A stretch of 42,641 nucleotides of DNA, from positions 1-42,641 of the forward strand of contig CALVVR010000009.1 of NCBI GenBank assembly GCA_944363915.1, given 5' to 3'. A model generated the notes under the pieces. It did not search any database and was not told the origin of the DNA. It saw nothing but the letters and a program-made list of their open reading frames with translations. The translations under genes and the position numbers were made by a program. The stretch comes from an uncultured Bacilli bacterium (GTDB lineage Bacteria > Bacillota_I > Bacilli_A > RF39 > UBA660). This document shows, in pieces, positions 24,720-32,884 of the stretch; position 1 is the first letter of the stretch, and each line of letters starts with the position of its first letter.

Positions 24720-27245
24720 TTATTTTAATTTATCAATAATAAGTTCTAATTCTTGTTTATCTTTAATTAGACTATTTTTTTCATTTTCCACTATTTCTTT
24801 TGGTGCTTTATTAATATAACCAACATTTGCTAATAATTTTTCTCTTCTTGCTATAGAACTAATTAATCTTTCTTTTTCTTTTAATAATTTTTCTTTTTCT
24901 TCATTCGTTAATCTACCATCATAATATAAAGAGATTATATCATTGTTAAAATTAATATCAATTTTATTAAATTCACCATCATATTCCATTAAAATATTAT
25001 CATTTTTTAATATTTTACTGATTAAATTTTTATTTTGCAATATTAATTTATTATTAGTGACAATTAAATAGTCTTTTCCTAAATTATTTTCTAATTTAAT
25101 TTTTCTAATTTTTTTAATTAATTCAATCAATAAATCTAATGTATTATCTTTAAAAATAAATTGTTTGTTATATTTCGGATAATCACTTACCATGATAGAT
25201 TCATCATGAATTGGTAACATTAGATAAATTTCTTCTGTTACATAAGGCATAAATGGGTGTAATAACTTTAAAATATTAGTTAAAACTATTAATAATACAG
25301 TCTTAGTTGTATCATTCATATCAGTTTTAGAAAGTTCAATATACCAATCACAGAAATCATCCCAAATAAAACTATATAATTCTTTACCAACAACATTAAA
25401 TTCATATTTGTCCATATGTTTTGTAACATTTCCTATCAAACTATTCATTTTATCTAAGATCCACTTATCACTAATTGATAAATTATCTAAAGTATAATTG
25501 AATTTTTCGATATTCATCAATACAAAACGTGAGGCATTCCACAATTTATTAATAAAATTCCAAGTTGCTTTAACTTTTTCTTCATCATATCTTAAATCAG
25601 TTCCACTAGCTGTAGTTGTTGCTAAAAAGAATCTTAATGAATCGCAACCATATTCTTCTATAATATCCATCGGATCTACACCATTACCTAATGATTTACT
25701 CATTTTTCTTCCTATTTTGTCTCTAATCAAACCATGAATCAAACAATCTTTAAAAGGTCTTTGATTAGTAAAATGTAACCCTTGAAAAGTCATACGGTTA
25801 ACCCAAAATGGAATAATGTCATATCCAGTTACTAGGCAATTATTAGGATAATATCTATCTAATAAAGAAGTGTTATCTGGCCATCCTAAAGTTGAAAATG
25901 GCCATAAAGCGCTTGAAAACCAAGTGTCTAAAACATCAGGATCTTGTATCCAATCTTCACCTGGTGATTCATATCCTACATATATTTCATCACCCTTATA
26001 CCAAGCTGGTATTTGATGTCCCCACCACAATTGTCTTGATATGCACCAATCATAAGTTATTTCCATCCAATGATTCATAATTTTTTCATATCTAGCTGGA
26101 ATAAAATTAACTTTTGTATTTTTATTTTTTTGATTTTCTAAAACGTGGTCGGCCAAAGGTCGCATTTTAACAAACCATTGTTTAGATAAATATGGTTCAA
26201 CCATAACATCGGTTCTTTCTGAATGGCCTACTGCATGAGTTATTTTTTCAACTTTAATTAATAAGTTTTCTTTTTCTAGGTCTTCTACTAATTGTTTACG
26301 ACATTCAAAACGATCTAAGCCATTATATTTAAAAGCGTTTTCATTCATTGTTCCATCAGGATTAATAACGATTATTCTTTCCAAATTATGCCTATTTCCT
26401 ACTTCAAAGTCATTAGGATCATGTGCAGGAGTTATTTTAACAACACCTGTTCCGAATTCAGGATCAGCATGTTCATCAGCAATAATTGGTATTTTTTTAT
26501 TAACTATTGGTAAAATAGCATTTTTGCCAATATATTTTTGATATCTTTTATCATCAGGATTAACTGCTACCGCTGTATCACCAAATAATGTTTCTGGTCT
26601 AGTTGTTGCAACCTCTAAATATTCATCACTATCTTCAATATGATATTTAATATGGTAAAAAGCTCCTTCGACATCTTTATAAATAACTTCTTCATTTGAT
26701 AAAGCCGTCATAGCTTTTGGATCCCAATTAATAATTCTTTCGCCACGATAAATTAAACCTTCATTATATAAATCGATAAATACTTTTTTTACAGCATGTG
26801 ATAAGCCTTCATCTAAAGTAAATCTTTCTTTAGTATAATCTAATGATAAGCCTAATTTAGCCCATTGTTCATGAATATTATTAGCATACTCTTCTTTCCA
26901 TTCCCAAGCATATTTAAGCCATTCTTCTCTTTTTAAACTACGAGGATTAATGCCCATTTCTTTTAATTTAGCATCAACTTTAGCTTGAGTAGCAATTCCA
27001 GCATGATCCATTCCTGGTAACCATAAAGCATCGTATCCTTGCATTCTTTTATAGCGAATAATAATATCTTGTAACGTTGTATCCCAAGCATGTCCTAAAT
27101 GTAATTTACCGGTTACATTAGGTGGGGGAATAACGATACAATAAGGTTTTTTAGATAAATCACCACTAGTGAAATAACCTTTTTCTTTCCAATTTTCATA
27201 TTTATTTTTCTCAACTTCTAAATGATTATACTTAGTTTCTAACAT
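24720..27245 (-). CDS. valS: Valyl-tRNA synthetase
   Basis: An 841-residue class I synthetase charging tRNA-Val. It has the HIGH-type motif in [15 protein letters not shown] (about 36-50) and a CP1 editing domain with [17 protein letters not shown] and [19 protein letters not shown]. The KMSKS loop [10 protein letters not shown] lies near 515. A C-terminal coiled-coil arm (about 785-841) has the usual [14 protein letters not shown]-type end. The ATG at 27245 follows taggaggaa; reading further upstream would run into the T-box. Regulated by the T-box leader. Confidence 0.98.
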   Translation of the reverse strand: MLETKYNHLEVEKNKYENWKEKGYFTSGDLSKKPYCIVIPPPNVTGKLHLGHAWDTTLQDIIIRYKRMQGYDALWLPGMDHAGIATQAKVDAKLKEMGINPRSLKREEWLKYAWEWKEEYANNIHEQWAKLGLSLDYTKERFTLDEGLSHAVKKVFIDLYNEGLIYRGERIINWDPKAMTALSNEEVIYKDVEGAFYHIKYHIEDSDEYLEVATTRPETLFGDTAVAVNPDDKRYQKYIGKNAILPIVNKKIPIIADEHADPEFGTGVVKITPAHDPNDFEVGNRHNLERIIVINPDGTMNENAFKYNGLDRFECRKQLVEDLEKENLLIKVEKITHAVGHSERTDVMVEPYLSKQWFVKMRPLADHVLENQKNKNTKVNFIPARYEKIMNHWMEITYDWCISRQLWWGHQIPAWYKGDEIYVGYESPGEDWIQDPDVLDTWFSSALWPFSTLGWPDNTSLLDRYYPNNCLVTGYDIIPFWVNRMTFQGLHFTNQRPFKDCLIHGLIRDKIGRKMSKSLGNGVDPMDIIEEYGCDSLRFFLATTTASGTDLRYDEEKVKATWNFINKLWNASRFVLMNIEKFNYTLDNLSISDKWILDKMNSLIGNVTKHMDKYEFNVVGKELYSFIWDDFCDWYIELSKTDMNDTTKTVLLIVLTNILKLLHPFMPYVTEEIYLMLPIHDESIMVSDYPKYNKQFIFKDNTLDLLIELIKKIRKIKLENNLGKDYLIVTNNKLILQNKNLISKILKNDNILMEYDGEFNKIDINFNNDIISLYYDGRLTNEEKEKLLKEKERLISSIARREKLLANVGYINKAPKEIVENEKNSLIKDKQELELIIDKLK

Positions 27246-27255
27246 AAAATTCCTC

Positions 27256-27449
27256 CTAAAAAAATCACATCCTAATAAGGACGTGATTATACGTGGTACC
27301 ACCTTAATTTATAGACTAAGTCTACCTTAAAGACTATAACGCGTCACCTTTTGCTCCAAAGACTACTTCATTAAAGATTATCAAATGTTTCCACCAACCA
27401 CATTTTCTCTATTAATAACTACTTTAACTACTCCTTCTTCATCACAGCT
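27256..27449 (-). promoter_or_regulatory. T-box riboswitch leader of valS (Val specifier)
   Basis: Minus strand T-box AAGGTGGTACCACG (about 27292-27305). A terminator ATCAC-TCCT/AGGA-GTGAT (27264-27287) with a T8 tract follows. Upstream is Stem I with an AGTAG S-turn and a specifier loop reading TGAA-GTA. GTA, or the adjacent GTC, encodes valine, which agrees with the gene downstream. Confidence 0.93.
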
Positions 27450-27455
27450 AGCAAT

Positions 27456-27484
27456 ATAATAACACATTTTTTAAATTCAAACAA
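27456..27484 (-). promoter_or_regulatory. Promoter of the valS leader
   Basis: Minus strand TTGTTT (27479-27484), 17 bp, TATTAT (27456-27461), directly after the recO stop. Confidence 0.55.
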
Positions 27485-27487
27485 TAT

Positions 27488-28219
27488 TTAAATGTTCAAT
27501 TTATTTAAATTGTTGATAAAATTTTTACTTTTCAAATATAAGCCTGTATACCGATCATAATATTCATTTAAAAAACTATTTATTTCGTTTTTTGCTTCTT
27601 TACTAACTTCTAGTTTAGTTATTTTAGATATATCAACATAATAATACATTCTAATTAATTTAATTGTTTTATCACTAACAATTCTTTCATTTGTATAACA
27701 TTTGCTACAAATAAATCCTCCGGCATCACTTGATAAAGTTTTAATGGCAGTACTGCCACATTTAGAACAACTATCAATAATCGGCATAACGCCTAAATAA
27801 TCTAGGTATTTAAGTTCTAAAATATTCATGATAACTAAAGGATCATAATTTTCGTTTATTTTAATTAAAGAACTAATTAATAAATCAAATATTTCTAATT
27901 TTAAACTATGTTTAATTACTTGTCCTGTTAAATCTAAAAGATAAGTTGCATAACTTATTTTAGTAATATCTTTTTTGATATTTTTAAAATTGTCGATAAT
28001 ATCAACATTAGATAAAATAGATAATTTATCTTTTTTATAATAAATATAAAATTTACCATAAGTGAGTTTATCAGTTGTACTTCTTAAATTACTTTTAATA
28101 TTTCTAGCACCTTTAGCAATCATGCCAATAATGCCATATTCTTTAGTAATAACATTGATAATTTTACTAGTTTCACCGTAATCTTGACTAGTTAAGATAA
28201 TTCCTTCCACTTCAATCAT
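27488..28219 (-). CDS. recO: DNA repair protein RecO
   Basis: A 243-residue recombination mediator that helps load RecA at gaps. An N-terminal OB-fold begins VEGIILTSQDYGETSKIINV (3-22), with GMIAKGARN after it. A helical middle follows, and a zinc-finger-like CSKCG (about 150-154) with a second CSKCY pair near 172. The length is typical. The ATG overlaps the end of the DUF1653 gene by 8 bases. It is the last gene of the yqfC-era cluster, in the same relative place as in Bacillus. Confidence 0.95.
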   Translation of the reverse strand: MIEVEGIILTSQDYGETSKIINVITKEYGIIGMIAKGARNIKSNLRSTTDKLTYGKFYIYYKKDKLSILSNVDIIDNFKNIKKDITKISYATYLLDLTGQVIKHSLKLEIFDLLISSLIKINENYDPLVIMNILELKYLDYLGVMPIIDSCSKCGSTAIKTLSSDAGGFICSKCYTNERIVSDKTIKLIRMYYYVDISKITKLEVSKEAKNEINSFLNEYYDRYTGLYLKSKNFINNLNKLNI

Positions 28220-28442
28220 TTTTAATCAACTCAAATCGATATTCTTGTTTTATATTAGGATATTTTTCTTTATCAATTTTTGATATAAACATATCATAAG
28301 GTCTAACCCATACTTTATGGTCATCATATAAGGATTCATATATGACTAATTTATCGGTTGTTTCGGAATCATAACCAATATACAACACTTTATATAAATT
28401 ACCTTTAAAATGTTTATATATACCGCCAACTACAACTTCCAA
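28212..28442 (-). CDS. DUF1653 domain protein
   Basis: A 76-residue cytosolic protein with the DUF1653 signature: GGIYKHFKGNLYKVLYIGYDSE, LVIYESLYDD and VWVRPYDMF. The function is unknown. Likely start: TTG at 28442, six bases after aaggtga and one base after the yqzL stop. A GTG three codons upstream lies inside the ribosome site and would overlap yqzL. Stop is TGA, overlapping recO. Sitting between yqzL and recO is not the Bacillus arrangement. Confidence 0.8.
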   Translation of the reverse strand: MEVVVGGIYKHFKGNLYKVLYIGYDSETTDKLVIYESLYDDHKVWVRPYDMFISKIDKEKYPNIKQEYRFELIKND

Positions 28443-28443
28443 A

Positions 28444-28527
28444 TTATTCACCTTCTTTTTTATACCTTAAATAATATTCGATTTTTCCTGTTTTTTTAAA
28501 TAATTGCCACAATATTTCTTTTTTCAT
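28444..28527 (-). CDS. yqzL: YqzL-like microprotein
   Basis: A 27-residue reading frame with its own ribosome site (ggag, eight bases before the ATG at 28527). The sequence MKKEILWQLFKKTGKIEYYL has the pattern of Bacillus YqzL (W-x2-F-x3-G-x-I-x2-YL). It sits in exactly the YqzL place, between era and recO. The C-terminus is Lys-rich. Function unknown. Small size limits certainty, but position, ribosome site and pattern agree. Confidence 0.7.
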   Translation of the reverse strand: MKKEILWQLFKKTGKIEYYLRYKKEGE

Positions 28528-28577
28528 ATTCTCATCTCCATTAATATTGTGTTGCAAGAAATAAAATTTTATGCAAA

Positions 28578-29465
28578 CTATTCTAAAAAATCTTTAAATC
28601 CAAATTCTTGTAAATATTTTTCTTTATCACGCCAATCTTTAATCGTCTTAACAAACAAATCTAGATAAACTTTATTCTCTAACAAATCTTCCAAATCTTT
28701 TCTTGCTTCGATTCCTATCTCTTTAATCATATTACCTTGTTTACCAATGATAATTTTTTTAAGCGAATCACGATCAACAATTATGGACACATTAATACTA
28801 TAATTATTTTTTTCTTTTTTGATTCTTTCGACAACACAAGTAACTGAATGAGGAACTTCTTCATTAGTTAAGTTAAAAACTTTTTCACGAACAATTTCAG
28901 CAATTAAAAATTCTATTTGTTTATTAGTATAAATATTATCGTCAAAATACTTGATATTATCTGGTAAATATTTTTTTAAAACATCAACTAAGGTTTTAAT
29001 ATTATCTTTTTTTAAAGCAGATAAAGGAACTATTTCTTTAAAAGGATACAAATCCTTATATTCAGCTATTTTTAATAATATTTCTTCTTTTTTTACTTTA
29101 TCTATTTTGTTAATTACTAAAATAACCGGTTTATCTATTTCTTTTAATTTATCGATAATATATAAATCGCCTTTACCTAACTCTTCGCTACCATCAACTA
29201 ATAAAACAATGATATCGACATCACTAATACTATAATAAGCTTGTCTATTTAAATATTTTCCTAATTTATATTTAGGTTTATGAATACCAGGTGTATCGAC
29301 AAAAACAATTTGGGTATCATTATCGTTATAAATTCCTTCAATAATATTTCTTGTTGTTTGTGGTTTATTAGAAGTGATAGCTACTTTTTTACCAATAATA
29401 TTATTTAATAAAGTACTTTTACCAACATTAGGTCTTCCTACTAAACTAACAAATCCACTTTTCAA
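28578..29465 (-). CDS. era: GTPase Era
   Basis: A 295-residue GTPase that binds the 3' end of 16S rRNA during 30S maturation. G1 is GRPNVGKST (10-18), the switch region is TSNKPQTTRN, G3 is DTPGIH and G4 is NKIDKV. The C-terminal KH domain has IIGKQGNMIKEIGIEARKDL. The start is TTG (29465) after gaggtgatt. It lies in the same frame as ybeY, separated by the ybeY TGA and two sense codons, so TGA must be read as a stop here. Confidence 0.97.
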   Translation of the reverse strand: MKSGFVSLVGRPNVGKSTLLNNIIGKKVAITSNKPQTTRNIIEGIYNDNDTQIVFVDTPGIHKPKYKLGKYLNRQAYYSISDVDIIVLLVDGSEELGKGDLYIIDKLKEIDKPVILVINKIDKVKKEEILLKIAEYKDLYPFKEIVPLSALKKDNIKTLVDVLKKYLPDNIKYFDDNIYTNKQIEFLIAEIVREKVFNLTNEEVPHSVTCVVERIKKEKNNYSINVSIIVDRDSLKKIIIGKQGNMIKEIGIEARKDLEDLLENKVYLDLFVKTIKDWRDKEKYLQEFGFKDFLE

Positions 29466-29471
29466 TTTTAA

Positions 29472-29912
29472 TCACCTCACAATTCCAAATTCACTTAATA
29501 ATTGTTCTTGTTTTTTAAACATAACTTCTTCTTCTTCTTTAGTCATATGATCATATCCTAATAAATGAAGTAAACCATGAATAGTTAAAAAGGCAAATTC
29601 TCTTAAAAATGAGTGACCATATTCTAAAGCTTGTTCTTTTGCTTTATCAATTGATATATAAATATCACCTAATACTCTAAAATCTAATTTTATTTCATCT
29701 TGACTATCTTCTAAAGCGAAACTAATGACATCAGTTACTTTATCAATGCCCCGATATTCTTTATTTAGTTTGTGAATATATTCATTATCTACTAGAATAA
29801 TATTAAAAAGACAATTATCTAAATTCTCTTTTTTAACGACATAATTTAAAAAATCATTAATTTTTTCACTTTCAGTTATTTCTTCGTCTAATTCATTGAT
29901 AATTTCAAACAT
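29472..29912 (-). CDS. ybeY: Endoribonuclease YbeY
   Basis: A 146-residue metal-dependent RNase for rRNA maturation and quality control. The zinc site HGLLHLLGYDH is intact near residue 112, and the upstream block LNKEYRGIDKVTDVISFAL (about 54-72) is typical. The ATG at 29912 follows ggggtg and overlaps the vanZ stop by 8 bases. Stop TGA, six bases before the era TTG. Confidence 0.95.
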   Translation of the reverse strand: MFEIINELDEEITESEKINDFLNYVVKKENLDNCLFNIILVDNEYIHKLNKEYRGIDKVTDVISFALEDSQDEIKLDFRVLGDIYISIDKAKEQALEYGHSFLREFAFLTIHGLLHLLGYDHMTKEEEEVMFKKQEQLLSEFGIVR

Positions 29913-30507
29913 AAAACACCCCACATAAATATAAAACAATTATTAATAATATTATCACCATTATTATATTATAAATATATTGTTTTTGCAATAAACCGAT
30001 TTTACTTTTTATTTTAACAAATAAATAATATAAAATAAAACCTAATAGACCACCAACAATATTAAGCATGATATCATCAATATCAAAAACACGACCAATT
30101 AATAATTGAGTAATTTCAATAGTAATTGAAACTAAAGTAGTTAGAAAAAGAACTAACCATGGTTTTTTTATTTTTAAAAAGTAAGAAATAAAGAAACCAT
30201 AAGGAATAAACATTAACATATTACCAACGACATTTTTATAAAATAATTTTGTTCCAAATTCATAACGGAACATCTCTTCAAAAGGAATAAAATTAGAGCT
30301 TGACCAACTGACATCTTGAAAAGTTACAACTCTAAATAAAGCCATAACATAAATAATAAATCCTAACATTAACATTTCTTTATAAAAAATAAATTTACCT
30401 TTATTTTTTATTAAATAAATTAAACGCATGGAAATGATAATCACACAACATATAAATAACATTGGCCAAATATCTTCAAAAATATTTAAAATGGTTTCAC
30501 GAAACAT
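29905..30507 (-). CDS. VanZ-like membrane protein
   Basis: A 200-residue protein with five or six hydrophobic helices. It has the VanZ-family pattern NMLMFIPYGFF, SITIEITQLLIGR, FDIDDIMLNIVGGLLGF. VanZ confers low teicoplanin resistance in enterococci; most relatives have no assigned role. The ATG at 30507 follows aaggtgaag and overlaps the yqfD stop by 11 bases; its end overlaps ybeY. In Bacillus phoH and yqfF stand at this place in the cluster, so vanZ is an insertion or replacement here. Confidence 0.88.
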   Translation of the reverse strand: MFRETILNIFEDIWPMLFICCVIIISMRLIYLIKNKGKFIFYKEMLMLGFIIYVMALFRVVTFQDVSWSSSNFIPFEEMFRYEFGTKLFYKNVVGNMLMFIPYGFFISYFLKIKKPWLVLFLTTLVSITIEITQLLIGRVFDIDDIMLNIVGGLLGFILYYLFVKIKSKIGLLQKQYIYNIIMVIILLIIVLYLCGVFYV

Positions 30508-31675
30508 TTTCTTCACCTTCAATCTTGCTATAACTAGTAATATTTTCATAAACTGTAAAAAATATATCTAAAACGACTTTATCTTCTTTAATATTTTCTT
30601 TTAAAATTTGATAATCAATTACTTTTTCATCTTCATCTAATTGTTCTTCCATTTTTTTTATAGCTTCCTCAATTGCTTTATCTTTAGCCTCATCACTAGT
30701 TAAAACTAAAGAAATTGTTTCGATTTCTTTTTGCTTTTGTTTAACTAAAGAAATAGGTAAAAAAGGATGAAACAATATTTTTTCCTCTTCGATTTTTTTA
30801 TCTTTAAATTTATTGAAAGTTAATTCTAAATCATTATCAAATAACTTTAAAACATAAATTTCTTGGTAATTATCCAACTCTTTTATTTCACTATAAATGT
30901 AAGGATAACTAACATTAACATTATACCAAACTTCGCCATAAATCTTTCCTTCAGCTTTTACTGTATCTTTTACCTCATCATTAAGATAAATATTGCCTGA
31001 TATAACAATATCACCCTTGTTAACATAACTATTGATATTTTTTACTATCTCGCCATTTTCAGCAATTATTTTTTTGATAACTGCACTTTTACTAGCAACA
31101 ACATTCTGTTTATTATTATTTACTTCGTTATTAGGTATTATTCTACTTTCTAATCTAACAATATAACTGGTTCCGCTTTCCTCAATTTCTAACCATTCAA
31201 TTTTATCTTTATACTCATTAAGAATATTGTTTTTAATTTCTTGAATTTCCTGATAGTTTTTCTTGAACCGATATTTTTTTAAGCCATATTTTTCTAATTC
31301 ATTTAATAAGAAGTTTCTAATTTCACTATCATTATGAATAATTTGAACATTAAAAATAATGTTTGATAAAAAAATAATTAAAAGAATTCCTAAGGCAATG
31401 AAAATTAAAATATATTTATAAGTATTAATAACTTTCTTAATTTTAATTATACCATAAATGTCTACTTTATCCATCTCATAAATTGTTTTTAGCTCTAAAA
31501 CTTTATCATAATCTTTTTGATAAATTGTAATATTAATTTCATTATATTTTATATATTCAATTTTTAATAAATCTATTTTGTTTGTTTTTAATCTTTTAAT
31601 AAAACGTTCGATATTTTTTCCTTTAATATTTAACTTTACTTTATTTTGTAATTTATCAGTTAAACTGTTTTTCAT
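30497..31675 (-). CDS. yqfD: Sporulation protein YqfD
   Basis: A 392-residue membrane protein of the YqfD/SpoIV family. It has a cytosolic N-terminus (1-85), a hydrophobic helix at about 88-110, and a long outside domain with GTSYIVRLESR and the SKSAVIKKIIAENGEIV / VNKGDIVISG block, which resembles a lipoyl-like hairpin. The terminal helical region is charged. Mother-cell (sigma-E) genes yqfC-yqfD belong to the core sporulation set in Bacilli; the molecular role is not established. It starts four bases after yqfC. Stop TGA, overlapping vanZ. Confidence 0.9.
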   Translation of the reverse strand: MKNSLTDKLQNKVKLNIKGKNIERFIKRLKTNKIDLLKIEYIKYNEINITIYQKDYDKVLELKTIYEMDKVDIYGIIKIKKVINTYKYILIFIALGILLIIFLSNIIFNVQIIHNDSEIRNFLLNELEKYGLKKYRFKKNYQEIQEIKNNILNEYKDKIEWLEIEESGTSYIVRLESRIIPNNEVNNNKQNVVASKSAVIKKIIAENGEIVKNINSYVNKGDIVISGNIYLNDEVKDTVKAEGKIYGEVWYNVNVSYPYIYSEIKELDNYQEIYVLKLFDNDLELTFNKFKDKKIEEEKILFHPFLPISLVKQKQKEIETISLVLTSDEAKDKAIEEAIKKMEEQLDEDEKVIDYQILKENIKEDKVVLDIFFTVYENITSYSKIEGEENVS

Positions 31676-31678
31676 AAA

Positions 31679-31918
31679 TCACCTAAATTCTATTTTTTCA
31701 ATACTTCCCTCAATCAATAATTCATCTTTAATTAACTTTGAAACAACTAAATTCTTGCCACTTACCAAAATACTTCCTTCTTTATAATTAATAATTATTT
31801 TGTTACTGTCAAAATGACTTATATCTAAATAATTAGTTATTCCTAATTTATCTTTAATATAATTTATTTTAAATTCTTCTTCAAATACTAAATTTTTTAA
31901 ATTATCGACTAAGTTCAA
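31679..31918 (-). CDS. yqfC: Sporulation protein YqfC (YabP family)
   Basis: A 79-residue small protein of the YabP/YqfC family. Beta-rich core: INYIKDKLGITNYLDISHFD, then IINYKEGSILVSGKNLVVSK and LLIEGSIEKIEF. Most likely start is TTG at 31918, five bases after aggtgg. A GTG three codons upstream lies within that site. First gene of the yqfCD-vanZ-ybeY-era set. No clear sigma-E box is visible in the short upstream region shared with the divergent small gene. Confidence 0.87.
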   Translation of the reverse strand: MNLVDNLKNLVFEEEFKINYIKDKLGITNYLDISHFDSNKIIINYKEGSILVSGKNLVVSKLIKDELLIEGSIEKIEFR

Positions 31919-31970
31919 TTTAACCACCTATTTAATTTTATTATTTTAAATAACTATTTAGTCTTTAAAT

Positions 31971-31999
31971 TTGACAAAAAGAAAAAGATGTGTTAGGAT
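31971..31999 (+). promoter_or_regulatory. Promoter of the small acidic protein gene, overlapping a Spo0A-box-like site
   Basis: TTGACA (31971-31976), 17 bp, TAGGAT (31994-31999). The same bases read on the minus strand as TTTGTCAAA, which fits the Spo0A box TTTGTCRAA. A -35 box easily produces such a match, so binding is only a possibility. Confidence 0.5.
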
Positions 32000-32033
32000 A
32001 AACGGCATCTTTAAAAAAGGTGGGGGAAAATTA

Positions 32034-32195
32034 ATGCAAGAAACTGATTTTCAATTTAACTTAGATGTTGATTCGGCTATTATTTTAGCTAATATAAAAA
32101 AAGAGGATAAAGTAATTCAAGAACAATATGAAAGTGAAGATGAATATATTTATTTAGAAAGTCCAATTCAAAGAATCAACGATACTAATTACTAA
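32034..32195 (+). CDS. Small acidic hypothetical protein
   Basis: A 53-residue acidic protein (many Asp/Glu, few Lys) with no membrane segment, not recognised. A middle helix IILANIKKEDKVIQEQYES is followed by DEYIYLESPIQRI. The ATG at 32034 has a strong site (aaggtggggg), a promoter about 35 bases upstream and a terminator at its stop, so it is a genuine monocistronic gene. It diverges from yqfC and converges on ylbE, i.e. sits among sporulation genes, which only hints at a role. Confidence 0.6.
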   Translation: MQETDFQFNLDVDSAIILANIKKEDKVIQEQYESEDEYIYLESPIQRINDTNY

Positions 32196-32216
32196 AAGCT
32201 TTAAAGCTTTTTTTTA
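32194..32216 (+). terminator. Terminator between the small acidic gene and ylbE
   Basis: An 18-base palindrome AAAAGCTTT/AAAGCTTTT followed by T's on the plus strand and A's on its other side. Probably used by both convergent transcripts. Confidence 0.75.
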
Positions 32217-32438
32217 TTGTTTTAAAGTTGTTAAAATAGTTTGGATCATATCAAAAGTATCGATTGCTTTGTTTATTCGATCTGTCGGCCTTAATTTATA
32301 AGTTGTTTTCATTTCATTTTCAAAATCTTTAAAAAATTGATTACTTCTATTTAAATACTTATACCAATGGGAATTTTCTCTTAAAAATTTTATATAGTTA
32401 ATATTGCTTTTTAATTTTATTTGGGTTTCAATACTCAT
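32214..32438 (-). CDS. ylbE: YlbE-like protein
   Basis: A 74-residue protein with the YlbE signature: KLKSNINYIKFLRENSHWYKYLNR (a Pro-poor variant of the usual form), then a helical end. Function unknown; it is regularly paired with YlbD in Bacilli. Its ATG overlaps the ylbD stop (TAATG), so it is translationally coupled. Confidence 0.82.
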   Translation of the reverse strand: MSIETQIKLKSNINYIKFLRENSHWYKYLNRSNQFFKDFENEMKTTYKLRPTDRINKAIDTFDMIQTILTTLKQ

Positions 32439-32797
32439 TAGTCTTCAAAATGTTTATACATTGGTCTTGGTTTATACTCTTTCGTTGGTTTATTATCATC
32501 TTTACTAGATAAATCTTGAACCATGCCAATAACTCTTTGTAAATTACTAACACCACTTTGAACACTATCTAAATTGATGTTTTTTAACCAATTGAACACT
32601 TCATTTACTCCTACTGCAGCAGTTGTTGCAGCAGCTACTGTCTCGACATTTAAATAATCTTTCCACGCTTCCTTATCCTCACCATATAAATCATATATTT
32701 CATAAAATTTTTGCCAATTACTTTCCCCTGTTTTAACATATTTGACTAATTTAGGATTCTTTTTAACAAATTCTTTAAATTCATCGATTTTAGCCAT
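32438..32797 (-). CDS. ylbD: YlbD-like putative spore coat protein
   Basis: A 119-residue protein. The N-terminus FKEFVKKNPKLVKYVKTGES, the W-x2-FYEIYDLYGED-x2-W pattern and the helical LKNINLDSVQSGVSNLQRVI match YlbD, annotated as a putative coat protein in Bacillus. An Ala/Thr-rich patch lies at about 52-66. The ATG at 32797 follows aggtgatt. A sigma-E-like promoter lies upstream. ylbE follows in the same operon, as in Bacillus. Confidence 0.8.
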   Translation of the reverse strand: MAKIDEFKEFVKKNPKLVKYVKTGESNWQKFYEIYDLYGEDKEAWKDYLNVETVAAATTAAVGVNEVFNWLKNINLDSVQSGVSNLQRVIGMVQDLSSKDDNKPTKEYKPRPMYKHFED

Positions 32798-32813
32798 GAC
32801 AATCACCTAATAC

Positions 32814-32842
32814 ATTTTATGCGAAATGTTTTAAAAATGTAC
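32814..32842 (-). promoter_or_regulatory. Possible sigma-E promoter of ylbD-ylbE
   Basis: Minus strand GTACATT (32836-32842), 14 bp, CATAAAAT (32814-32821). The -10 fits CATACAnT in seven of eight positions; the -35 fit is weaker. Confidence 0.4.
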
Positions 32843-32884
32843 ATATAAACTAAATTCATGATATAATAATTAAGAGGTGGCGTT

